The notes under the pieces: generated by a model
What the model saw: the letters and a program-made list of their open reading frames with translations, nothing else
Told to the model about the DNA's origin: nothing
Databases searched by the model: none
Assembly (NCBI GenBank): GCA_031398975.1
Contig: JANNOI010000054.1
Span: forward strand, 17,025 to 81,024
Source: JAKFWI01 sp031398975
Lineage (GTDB): Bacteria > Pseudomonadota > Alphaproteobacteria > Caulobacterales > Aquidulcibacteraceae
DNA length: 64,000 bases
Direction of reading: 5' to 3'
Translations under genes and position numbers: made by a program
In this document: positions 26,904 to 34,315 of the stretch, piece after piece
How positions within the stretch are numbered: position 1 is the stretch's first letter
Layout: each line of letters starts with the position of its first letter

Positions 26904-27364
26904 GGCGCGATCCCCCCTCCAATTGGTGCGATGCAGGCGGTGCGGCCCTGCCCTTCCATGCGCAGCGTGATGTCGAGGCGCCGCGCCGGCGCATGCGGGC
27001 CCATGCGCTTTGGCCACTCGATCACCACGAGCGCGGTCTCGTAGGCGTCTTCCAGTCCCAGCTCCAGCACCTCGTCGGGGTGGGCCAGGCGGTAGAGATC
27101 GAGGTGCCAGAGTTCACCGCGCGGGCCTTCATAGGTCTGAACCAACGTGTAGCTCGGACTGGGCGCGGCCTGGGGGCTTTCCGTCCAGGCGTTGATCAGC
27201 CCGCGCGCCAGCGTGGTCTTGCCGGCGCCGAGATCGCCGTTCAAGAACACCACGTCGCCTACCGCAAGGCCCCCGCACAGCCGCGCGCCCAGCGCCGCGG
27301 TGTCGGCGGGGGCGGGCAGATAGAGCGGGACGGAGGCCGAATCGGGCCTTGCAGGGTGTGTCAC
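26900..27364 (-). CDS. tsaE: tRNA N6-threonylcarbamoyladenosine biosynthesis ATPase TsaE
   Basis: A 154-residue P-loop ATPase required for t6A37 modification of tRNAs reading ANN codons. The Walker A is GDLGAGKTT (residues 43-51). SPSYTLVQTYEG and LWHLDLYRL follow, with WPKRMG near the C-terminus, the usual TsaE motif order. It starts the minus-strand operon and overlaps amgK by GTGA. A ferredoxin reductase gene is divergent 80 bp away, so a promoter for both lies in 27365-27444. Confidence 0.94.
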   Translation of the reverse strand: MTHPARPDSASVPLYLPAPADTAALGARLCGGLAVGDVVFLNGDLGAGKTTLARGLINAWTESPQAAPSPSYTLVQTYEGPRGELWHLDLYRLAHPDEVLELGLEDAYETALVVIEWPKRMGPHAPARRLDITLRMEGQGRTACIAPIGGGIAP

Positions 27365-27444
27365 AGCGATGCAGCGTGGCCCAGGCGCAGGCCCGCTTCA
27401 AGGGCGGCCGGTCGTTGGCGCGCAGGGGCTTCGGGGGAGCGTTA

Positions 27445-28707
27445 ATGTCGGGCATTCAGCGCGTGGTGATCGTGGGCGGGGGCCACGCGGGCGGCGAAGC
27501 CGCGGGCCAGCTGCGCGCGCATGGCTTCGCCGGCGACATCACCCTGATCGGCGAGGAGCCGCTCGCGCCGTATCAGCGCCCGCCGCTGTCGAAAGCCTAT
27601 CTCTCGGGCGCGCTGAGCGCGGAGCGCCTGCTGATCCGCCCGGCGGAAGTCTATGCGGAGGAGGGCGTGCGCCTGGTGTTGGGGCGCAAGGTGATCTGGC
27701 TGGATCGTCAGACCCGTCGCGTGCGCCTGGAGGGCGGCCAGGAAATACCCTACGACGCCCTGATCCTGGCCACCGGCGGCCGCGCGCGGCGGCCCCCGAC
27801 GCCGGGTATCGACCTGGTGGGCGTGTTCACGCTGCGGACCGCCGCCGATGTCGATTTCATCCGCCCGCGCTTTTTGCCCGGCGCCCGGCTGGCGGTCATC
27901 GGGGCGGGGTATATCGGGCTTGAAGTGGCGGCGGTGGCGCGCACGCTTGGGCTTCACGTCACGGTGATCGAGGCGGCGCAGCGGCCGCTGGCGCGGGTCA
28001 CGAGCCCGGAAATGGCGGGGTTTTTCCTGGATCGGCACGCCGGGCGCGGCGTGCGCTTCGCGCTTGGCGTGCAGGCCGAGGCGATCCTGCCGGGTCCGGA
28101 CGGGGCGGCGGCGGGCGTGGCGCTCGCGGACGGGACCACGGTCGAGGCCGATCTCGTGATCGTGGGCGTCGGCATCGCGCCGGAAACGCAGCTCGCGGAG
28201 CTTTCGGGGCTCGTGGTCGAGGACGGCGTCGTCACCGATAGCGGGGCGCGCACCTCCGATCCGGCGGTGTTCGCCATCGGCGATTGCGCGAGGCGCCCGC
28301 TCGCGTGCTTCGGCGGGCGTCTGATGCGGCTGGAAAGCGTCCACAACGCCATCGAGGGGGCCAAGATCGCGGCCGCCACGATCACCGGCGCGGCCCCCCC
28401 GATCGAGGAAATCCCGTGGTTCTGGTCCGACCAGTACGATCTGAAGCTGACCATGGCGGGCCTGTCGGCCGGGTACGACGCCATCGTCCAGCGCGGCGCG
28501 CCGGAGGCGGGAAGCTTCGCGCTGTTCTATTATCGCGGGTCCCATCTCCTGGCGGTGGATGCGGTGAACCGGCCTGGGGAATATCTCGGCGCCAAGCAGA
28601 TCCTGCAGAAGGGCGCCACGATCGCGCCGGCCCTGTTGCAGGACATGGGGAAATCCATGAAACAGATCGTGACGGAGGCGCTGGCCGGCGCGGCGCACGC
28701 CGGCTGA
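27445..28707 (+). CDS. FAD-dependent ferredoxin reductase
   Basis: A 420-residue flavoprotein of the rubredoxin/ferredoxin reductase family. FAD binding is shown by VVIVGGGHAGGEAAGQLR (GxGxxG) near the N-terminus, NAD binding by VIGAGYIGLEVAA, and the second FAD motif by VFAIGDCA. LAPYQRPPLSKAYL is also typical. The C-terminus matches the ferredoxin-reductase dimer domain (NRPGEYLGAKQ). The SD GGGGGAGC lies 5 bases before the ATG. It is followed by a [2Fe-2S] ferredoxin gene, so the two probably form an electron-transfer pair for a P450 or other oxygenase located elsewhere. Confidence 0.9.
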   Translation: MSGIQRVVIVGGGHAGGEAAGQLRAHGFAGDITLIGEEPLAPYQRPPLSKAYLSGALSAERLLIRPAEVYAEEGVRLVLGRKVIWLDRQTRRVRLEGGQEIPYDALILATGGRARRPPTPGIDLVGVFTLRTAADVDFIRPRFLPGARLAVIGAGYIGLEVAAVARTLGLHVTVIEAAQRPLARVTSPEMAGFFLDRHAGRGVRFALGVQAEAILPGPDGAAAGVALADGTTVEADLVIVGVGIAPETQLAELSGLVVEDGVVTDSGARTSDPAVFAIGDCARRPLACFGGRLMRLESVHNAIEGAKIAAATITGAAPPIEEIPWFWSDQYDLKLTMAGLSAGYDAIVQRGAPEAGSFALFYYRGSHLLAVDAVNRPGEYLGAKQILQKGATIAPALLQDMGKSMKQIVTEALAGAAHAG

Positions 28708-28743
28708 AGGCGCGCGCGAGCATAAGGTGGGTTGAGGACGGGT

Positions 28744-29064
28744 ATGGCGAAGATCACCTATATCGAGCACAACGGCCAGGTGCATGAAGTGGATGTGGCG
28801 TCGGGGATGAGCGTCATGGAAGGCGCGGTGAAGCATCTCGTGCCCGGCATCGACGCCGATTGCGGGGGCGCGTGCGCGTGCGCGACCTGCCACGTCTATG
28901 TCGATCCCGCCTGGGTGGAGCAGACCGGCAAGGCCTCCAGCATGGAGGAGAGCATGCTCGACTTCGCAAACGAGGTGGAGCCGACCTCGCGGCTTTCTTG
29001 CCAGATCCGGGTGAGCGACGCGCTGGACGGGCTGGTGGTGCGTCTGCCGGCGAGCCAGCACTGA
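28744..29064 (+). CDS. [2Fe-2S] ferredoxin, adrenodoxin type
   Basis: A 106-residue ferredoxin. Cluster ligands are the Cys cluster in DADCGGACACATCHVYV (C-x5-C-x2-C) and the fourth Cys in SRLSCQIRV. The sequence resembles vertebrate-type (adrenodoxin/putidaredoxin-like) ferredoxins. It is transcribed 36 bp after the ferredoxin reductase. It might serve Fe-S assembly or a P450; no oxygenase lies immediately adjacent. Confidence 0.93.
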   Translation: MAKITYIEHNGQVHEVDVASGMSVMEGAVKHLVPGIDADCGGACACATCHVYVDPAWVEQTGKASSMEESMLDFANEVEPTSRLSCQIRVSDALDGLVVRLPASQH

Positions 29065-29124
29065 ATGCCGCGGCGGCCTGCCCGGCGCAGTCCCCGGCGC
29101 AGTGAAAGGCAGTGAAGGAAGCCC

Positions 29125-29823
29125 GTGAGCCCGGACGCCGCGCTTGTTCTCTTTTCCGCGGGGCAGGATTCCACCACGTGCCTCGCCTGGGCGCTCGATA
29201 GGTTCGCGCGGGTGGAGACGATCGGCTTCGATTACGGCCAGCGCCACGCCGTGGAGCTTACCCAGCGGCCCAAGGTGCGCGAGGCGATCGCGGCCGCGTT
29301 TCCCGCCTGGGGCGCCAAGCTCGGGGCCGACCATGTGGTGGACATGCGCGGCTTCGGCGCGCTGGCCGATAGCGCGCTGACCGCGGACCGCGCGATCGGC
29401 ATGGCCGCCGACGGGCTGCCGACGACCTTCGTCCCCGGGCGCAATCTCGCCTTCCTCGCCTATGCCGGGGCGCTCGCCTACCGGCGCGGGACGGGCGTGC
29501 TGGTGGCGGGCATGTGCGAGACCGATTTCGCAGGCTATCCCGATTGCCGGGCCACAACGATCGCGGCGATGGAGCAGGCGCTCCGCCTGGGGCTGGCGGC
29601 GGAGGTGCGCGTCGAGACCCCGCTCATGGCCTTGACCAAGGCCGAAACCTGGGCGCTGGCCGAGCGGCTGGGCGGGGCGGCGCTGCGCGATCTGATCGTC
29701 GAGGAGACGCACACCTGCTATCGCGGGGAAAGAGCGCTGCGCTTTGCGTGGGGGTATGGGTGCGGGACGTGTCCGGCCTGCACCTTGCGCGCCGAGGGCT
29801 GGCGGGCCTATTCCAGCGTTTGA
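29125..29823 (+). CDS. queC: 7-cyano-7-deazaguanine (preQ0) synthase
   Basis: A 232-residue enzyme making preQ0 for queuosine tRNA modification. The PP-loop ATP motif is FSAGQDSTTCLAWA near residue 10 (usual form SGGxDS; here SAGQDS). Zinc ligands are the Cys in HTCYRG and the CGTCPAC cluster. GTG start. It is 8 bp from queE. The partner genes queD and queF are not in the window. Confidence 0.93.
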   Translation: MSPDAALVLFSAGQDSTTCLAWALDRFARVETIGFDYGQRHAVELTQRPKVREAIAAAFPAWGAKLGADHVVDMRGFGALADSALTADRAIGMAADGLPTTFVPGRNLAFLAYAGALAYRRGTGVLVAGMCETDFAGYPDCRATTIAAMEQALRLGLAAEVRVETPLMALTKAETWALAERLGGAALRDLIVEETHTCYRGERALRFAWGYGCGTCPACTLRAEGWRAYSSV

Positions 29824-29830
29824 GCCCACG

Positions 29831-30463
29831 ATGCAGTACGCCGTGAAAGAGATGTTCTATTCCCTGCAAGGGGAAGGCGCGCGTACGGGGCGCCCGGCCG
29901 TGTTCGTGCGGTTTTCGGGCTGCAATCTATGGTCCGGCCGCGAGGAGGATCGCGCGCGGGCGGTATGCACCTTCTGCGACACCGATTTCGTGGGGTTTGA
30001 TCCGGACAAGGGCGGGGCGCGCTTTGCGGACGCGGCGAGCCTCGCTGCGGCGGCGGCGGCGCTGTGGCCGGGCGGAGGGGCGCCGTACGTGGTGTGCACG
30101 GGCGGGGAGCCGCTGCTGCAGCTCGATCCCGCCATGATCGAGGCGCTGCACCAGGTTGGGTTCGAGATCGCGGTGGAGACCAACGGCACGATCGCGGCCC
30201 CGCCGGATATCGACTGGATCTGCGTGTCGCCCAAGGCGGGCGCGCCGCTGAAGCAGAAGGAGGGCGACGAGCTGAAGCTCGTTTTTCCCCAGGCCGAGGC
30301 CCCGCCGGAGGGCTTCGAGGGCCTGGCGTTCGACCACTTCTTCCTGCAGCCGATGGCGGGCGCGAGCCTTGCCTCCGCCACCCGCGCCGCGATCGCGTTT
30401 TGCCTCGCCCACCCGCGCTGGCGCCTAAGCCTGCAGACGCAGAAATTTCTCGCCATCCCCTGA
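29831..30463 (+). CDS. queE: 7-carboxy-7-deazaguanine synthase (radical SAM)
   Basis: A 210-residue radical-SAM enzyme that ring-contracts CPH4 to CDG, the substrate of QueC. The cluster motif is C-x14-C-x2-C: Cys in FSGCNLWSG, then CTFCDTDF. This long spacing is typical of the QueE subclass. YSLQGEGARTGRPAVFVRFSG and VVCTGGEPLLQ are also family motifs. The ATG at 29831 follows the queC stop after 7 bases. Confidence 0.93.
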   Translation: MQYAVKEMFYSLQGEGARTGRPAVFVRFSGCNLWSGREEDRARAVCTFCDTDFVGFDPDKGGARFADAASLAAAAAALWPGGGAPYVVCTGGEPLLQLDPAMIEALHQVGFEIAVETNGTIAAPPDIDWICVSPKAGAPLKQKEGDELKLVFPQAEAPPEGFEGLAFDHFFLQPMAGASLASATRAAIAFCLAHPRWRLSLQTQKFLAIP

Positions 30464-30478
30464 AGCGGGGCGTTGGAC

Positions 30479-31000
30479 TCAGCCCGCGGGGCGGGGATGC
30501 TGGGCGGCGTAGGCCGCGGCCACCTCGCGAGCGAAGCGGCGCATCGCGCGCTCCGCATCCGTCCAGGCGCCGACGCCGCGGGAATTGGCGAGGCTGTGCT
30601 CGTACCAGCGATAGCCCACTTCGCGGATCACCTTGCCTTGCCCGTCGAGCACCCGCGCCTCCAGCGTCGCCCCGCCCAGGGATACGGAGCGGAAATAATC
30701 GAGGCCCGGCTTGTCGGAGAGCTGTTTGAACGTCGGCTTGCTGGGCTTGGCGGCGGTCAGCGTGGTCTCGATCGTCAGCGGGGCGTTCGGAGTGATTTCG
30801 GCGCCGGCGGCGGTGAGGGTGCGGGTGAGCTGCTTGGTCAGATAGTCGGAGAGGCCCGCGATCTCGCGCTCGCCATAGGTTTCGGCGAAATCCTTCTGCG
30901 CCTCGGGGCTGAGCGCCAGCGGCTTGACGGTGACCGGCGCGGCGAGCGCCGATCCTGCGAGCAGGAACAGGGCGAGGCCGGCGGCGAACGGGACGCGCAT
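30479..31000 (-). CDS. Exported conserved protein of unknown function
   Basis: A 173-residue protein with a cleavable signal peptide (residues 1-20, ending SALAAP). The mature part begins VTVKPLALSPEAQKDF and has EIAGLSDYLTKQLTRTL, a mixed alpha/beta pattern with conserved aromatic clusters. I recognise it only as a conserved alphaproteobacterial exported protein, not as a named domain. It is convergent with queE (15 bp between stops). Confidence 0.65.
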   Translation of the reverse strand: MRVPFAAGLALFLLAGSALAAPVTVKPLALSPEAQKDFAETYGEREIAGLSDYLTKQLTRTLTAAGAEITPNAPLTIETTLTAAKPSKPTFKQLSDKPGLDYFRSVSLGGATLEARVLDGQGKVIREVGYRWYEHSLANSRGVGAWTDAERAMRRFAREVAAAYAAQHPRPAG

Positions 31001-31110
31001 GAGCTTTCCTCCTGGAGAATTGGCGCACCAGAGATGGATCCGGCGCGCGCCTCCGGCCAGGGGGCTTTCCCAAAAATGCGGCAGGCGAGGCGGCCTCGAC
31101 CGATCAGGCC

Positions 31111-31674
31111 CTAGCGGCGCTTTTTGACCGGGCGGGGCCGGGCGGTGGCTGCTGCGGGCGCGGGCGCGAGCGCGGGGGCGGGGTCTGCGACGATGGTGTT
31201 GGACAGGGCGCGCCAGCGGCCCTGCTCATCCTTGCGCCACACCGTGATATAGCGGCCCTGCTGGGCCTCTTCGCCGCGCAAAACCTGCACGAACCGCCCG
31301 CTGGTTGAGCCGAATTCCCCGCTTTTGGCGACGAACGCGCGGTCGGCCTGCCAGAAGAGCGGCCCGGCGTTCGCGGCCGGCGCGAGGCCGGAAGCGATGG
31401 CCTGGGGGCCTTGGAATGCGCCGGATTTGTGCAGAACCAGGCCGTGGGTTGGGTCTGCGGTGTCGGCCAGCGCCTGGGGCAGGCCTTTGGCGGCGGCGAG
31501 CGCGGCCAGCAGGCGATCCGCCTCGATCAATTCTTGTTCCGGGGTCATTGCGGGCGCCACCGCGGCGGCGGCGGCGAGAGGGGGCGTCGCGGCGGCCGGC
31601 GCGGCGTCTCCCGGGGTGGTCTGGCAGGCGGCGAGCGCGGCCGCCGCCGCCGCCGCAATGAGCATGTTCCGCAT
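31111..31674 (-). CDS. Lipoprotein with SnoaL/DUF4440-like domain
   Basis: A 187-residue protein. Residues 1-17 end with LAAC, a lipobox, so it should be lipid-anchored. An Ala/Pro-rich linker follows, then a domain with LIEADRLLAALAAAKG near the N-terminus and GRYITVWRKDEQGRWRALSN near the C-terminus. That ending (VWRK...G.W) is the DUF4440/SnoaL-like ketosteroid-isomerase-fold pattern. The tail ends in RPRPVKKRR, a basic segment. The role is unknown. Confidence 0.7.
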   Translation of the reverse strand: MRNMLIAAAAAAALAACQTTPGDAAPAAATPPLAAAAAVAPAMTPEQELIEADRLLAALAAAKGLPQALADTADPTHGLVLHKSGAFQGPQAIASGLAPAANAGPLFWQADRAFVAKSGEFGSTSGRFVQVLRGEEAQQGRYITVWRKDEQGRWRALSNTIVADPAPALAPAPAAATARPRPVKKRR

Positions 31675-31786
31675 CGCCCCTACCCCTCGCCTGCGCTGCA
31701 GCGCCGCCGCACGCTGATCACGTTAATTTTGGTTAACACCAGAGGCTGCGCCGCTTCAAGCCCCGCTCGCCCGGCTGGGGAAGGCT

Positions 31787-32422
31787 TCAGGAGGGCACGA
31801 TCTCGGCGCCGGGGGGCGTCTGGCCGGCCAGGAAGGCGGCGCGGTGGGCCGGATCGGCCAGGTCCATGCGGAAGGCCGTCCAGGTCTTGCCGGTCAGCAC
31901 CGCCGCCGTGCGGGGCCCGTCGGCGTCGTCGTCGAACTGCCAGACCACATGGTCGCCCTCCTCGTTGGAAAAGCCTTCGCCGTCGGCCTGGATGATGCCG
32001 CCGGCCGCTTCCTGGAGCGCTGAAAGGATGAGCCCGGGCGCGCCGGCGGCGCGTTCGTCGAGGCCCGCGGCCATGATCTGCAGGGCGTAGATGGTCTCCA
32101 CCCGGGAGAGATAGGCTTTCACCCAGGCCGCTCCGCTCTTGGGCAAGGCCTCTTCCAGCTCCTCTTTAAATTCCGCGATCTCGTCGCCGGCCAGATCCTC
32201 GGCCCGCCCGGTCACCACGTCCCGGGTAAGGAGGCCGATCGGATCGCCTTCGGCGGTGTACGCGATGAGCGCCTCCCAGGCGGGGGCGGCCGCGCCGTCC
32301 TCGCCCTCGTCCTCCGGGATCAGCACGAGATCGCCCGCGCCCAGGCCGGCGAGCGCGGCGCGCAGCGCTTCGATCCCGACCGGGGTGCGCGAGGGGCTCA
32401 GCAGGCGGATATAATAGGACAT
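31787..32422 (-). CDS. Hypothetical soluble acidic protein
   Basis: A 211-residue protein with no signal peptide or membrane helix. It is strongly acidic (many Glu/Asp in the middle), with patches SYYIRLLSPS, GDLVLIPEDEG and FKEELEEALPKSG. The family is not one I recognise. It is divergent from a glutamine-synthetase-like gene, 169 bp away, so they may share a regulatory region. Confidence 0.65.
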   Translation of the reverse strand: MSYYIRLLSPSRTPVGIEALRAALAGLGAGDLVLIPEDEGEDGAAAPAWEALIAYTAEGDPIGLLTRDVVTGRAEDLAGDEIAEFKEELEEALPKSGAAWVKAYLSRVETIYALQIMAAGLDERAAGAPGLILSALQEAAGGIIQADGEGFSNEEGDHVVWQFDDDADGPRTAAVLTGKTWTAFRMDLADPAHRAAFLAGQTPPGAEIVPS

Positions 32423-32483
32423 GTAAAACAGGACAGGGGCGGGCGGACAGGTTTAAGGTTTATAGTCGACTTGGGCGCCCCCG

Positions 32484-32505
32484 CCCCGCCCGCGACCGGG
32501 CGGGG
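32484..32505. promoter_or_regulatory. Perfect inverted repeat in a divergent intergenic region
   Basis: CCCCGCCCG (32484-32492) pairs with CGGGCGGGG (32497-32505) across a 4-base spacer. It lies between a minus-strand hypothetical gene and the glutamine-synthetase-like gene. A CTTGACTT element follows at 32513-32520 and could be a -35 box for the latter. In a high-GC genome such repeats are not rare, so function is speculative. Confidence 0.25.
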
Positions 32506-32591
32506 GAGCGCGCCTTGACTTCGCACAAACGTGCACGCGATCCTTTCCCATCGCAAGGCGGCCTCGCGGAGGCGCCAACAACAGGCGGCGT

Positions 32592-33938
32592 ATGTCTTCG
32601 GTTTTCGAGACCTGGATCAAGCAGAACGGCATCGGCGAGGTGGAGTGCCTGGTGCCGGACATGAACGGGGTGGTGCGCGGCAAAGTGCTGCCCGCCGCCA
32701 AGTTTTTGCAATCGGAGCGGGAGGGCGCGCTGCGCATCCCGTCCAGCATCTATGCCGTGACCGTGACCGGGGAATATCCCGAGGATAGCGACGCGGCCGC
32801 CTTCAAGGATCCCGACGTGATCCTGCGGCCCGATTTCGCCACCATCTGCGTCGCCCCCGGCTACAAGACGCCCACCGCCTTCGTGTTCGCGGACGCCTTC
32901 CACGCCGATGGGAGCCCGTTCGAGATCTCCCCCCGCCATTTGCTGCGCAAGGTGCTCGCGCTCTATGCGGACAAGGGCTGGCGCCCGGTCGTGGCGCCGG
33001 AGCTTGAGTTCTACCTGACCCAGATCAATACCGATCCCGATTTGCCGCTGCTGCCCCCGGCCGGGCGCTCGGGCCGCTCGGAGACCTCCCCCCAGCCCTA
33101 CGGCCTGGAGGCGATCACCGAGTTCGAAGACCTGATCGAGATGATCTACGAATATTCCGAGATCGCGGCCCTCGAGATCGACACGATGATCCATGAGAGC
33201 GGGGCGGCCCAACTCGAGATCAATTTCAACCATGGCGACGCGGTGGCGCTGTCGGACCAGGTGCTCGTGTTCAAGCGGATCGTACGCCAGGTGGCGCTGA
33301 AGCATCAGGTCTACGCCACGTTCATGGCCAAGCCGATGGAGCACCAGCCCGGCAGCGCCATGCACCTGCACCTGTCGCTGGAGGACGCCGAGAGCAAGCG
33401 CAACCTGTTCGGCGCGCCCGACGGCTCGAACACGGCTTTGTTTCGCCATTTCATCGGCGGGCTGCAGCAGGTGTTGCCGGAGATCACCCCGCTTTTCGCC
33501 CCGAACGTGAACTCTTTCCGGCGCATGCGGCCGTCCCATTCCGCCCCCATCAACGTGCAATGGGGCTATGACAACCGCTCCTGCGGCTTGCGCGTGCCCA
33601 TTGCCGGGGCGGAGAATCGGCGGGTGGAGAACCGCCTGCCGGGCGCGGACGCCAACCCCTATCTGGCCATCACCGCCGAGCTGATTGCGGGCTATATCGG
33701 CATGACACAGAAGATCGAGCCGATCCCGATGATCGACGGCAACGCCTATCTGAAGGCGCGCACGCTGCCGCGCACCCTGGACGAGGCCTTGGCCCGCTTC
33801 GCCCAGTGCCAGCCGGCGATCGACATTCTGGGCCAGGACTTCTTCCGCGCCTTCACCCTGATCAAGTCGAGCGAGCTCGACGCCTATGAGGGGGTGATCA
33901 GCTCGTGGGAGCGCGACCATCTGTTGCTTAAAGTCTGA
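32592..33938 (+). CDS. Glutamine synthetase family protein (PuuA-like)
   Basis: A 448-residue enzyme of the GlnA fold. The order matches the family: GEVECLVPDMNGVVRGKVLP near the N-terminus, EISPRHLLRKVL, VAPELEFYL (metal-binding Glu), IHESGAAQLEINF, and FMAKPMEHQPGSAMHLHLSL (the ATP/His region). NRRVENRLPGADANPYLA holds the conserved Arg/Asn patch. The first part (MNGVVRGK) and the length fit gamma-glutamylputrescine synthetase-type enzymes better than the housekeeping GlnA. The substrate is inferred, not proven. No polyamine operon surrounds it. Confidence 0.85.
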   Translation: MSSVFETWIKQNGIGEVECLVPDMNGVVRGKVLPAAKFLQSEREGALRIPSSIYAVTVTGEYPEDSDAAAFKDPDVILRPDFATICVAPGYKTPTAFVFADAFHADGSPFEISPRHLLRKVLALYADKGWRPVVAPELEFYLTQINTDPDLPLLPPAGRSGRSETSPQPYGLEAITEFEDLIEMIYEYSEIAALEIDTMIHESGAAQLEINFNHGDAVALSDQVLVFKRIVRQVALKHQVYATFMAKPMEHQPGSAMHLHLSLEDAESKRNLFGAPDGSNTALFRHFIGGLQQVLPEITPLFAPNVNSFRRMRPSHSAPINVQWGYDNRSCGLRVPIAGAENRRVENRLPGADANPYLAITAELIAGYIGMTQKIEPIPMIDGNAYLKARTLPRTLDEALARFAQCQPAIDILGQDFFRAFTLIKSSELDAYEGVISSWERDHLLLKV

Positions 33939-34315
33939 TCGGGCGGTTGGGGGCGGGTGCGCGCTATCCGACCCCCGTGACCCCAGGGAGACACTTGCCG
34001 AAAGGTCTCAGGGATAACACTTCTGGTTTATTGCGCAGATCGCAGATCGCCGCTCCTCTAGGCACGGCCGCCAAAAGCCGGGGCACGGGGAAGGGTCGCC
34101 GGCCAGAGTCGGGCGAGGCATATAGGCGTAGCCGCGTCGTGCGCCATGGTGCGTCGTTCGGCGGGACTCATGCGATGCTGGCGGCGGTGGAGCGGGAGTT
34201 TTCGGAGGGCGTGCGGCGCGCGCCCGGCGCCTCAGCAAAAACGTAAAGCGTCGTTAGTCCTGGATTTTTGCGCACAGCCCAAAGGGTCAAGGCGCATGTG
34301 ACGAGTGGAGCCACG
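33939..34315. other. 377-bp intergenic stretch between glutamine synthetase-like gene and prkA
   Basis: No convincing gene. A 99-residue open frame on the plus strand is Arg/Gly-rich with no recognisable motif and no ribosome site, so I treat it as chance. The left part has a GAGAC/GTCTC hairpin around CGAAAG (about 33989-34012). Near it, pieces resembling a glycine-riboswitch core (GCCGAA and CTCAGG) occur too close together to be an aptamer. A short duplication GCAGATC-GCAGATC is present near 34036. The prkA promoter should lie in the right part; I see no clear box. Confidence 0.4.

Noticed and set aside
27442..29829. 795-residue minus-strand frame over the ferredoxin pair and queC
   Set aside because: Antisense to three clearly recognised enzymes; His/Arg-rich with no motifs.
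33985..34030. Glycine-riboswitch-like fragments (GGGAGAC, GCCGAA, CTCAGG)
   Set aside because: The pieces are only a few bases apart, whereas a real aptamer needs tens of bases between them. The neighbours are not glycine genes.
33947..34246. 99-residue open frame between the glutamine synthetase-like gene and prkA
   Set aside because: Arg/Gly-rich, no ribosome site, no motif; typical chance frame in high-GC DNA.
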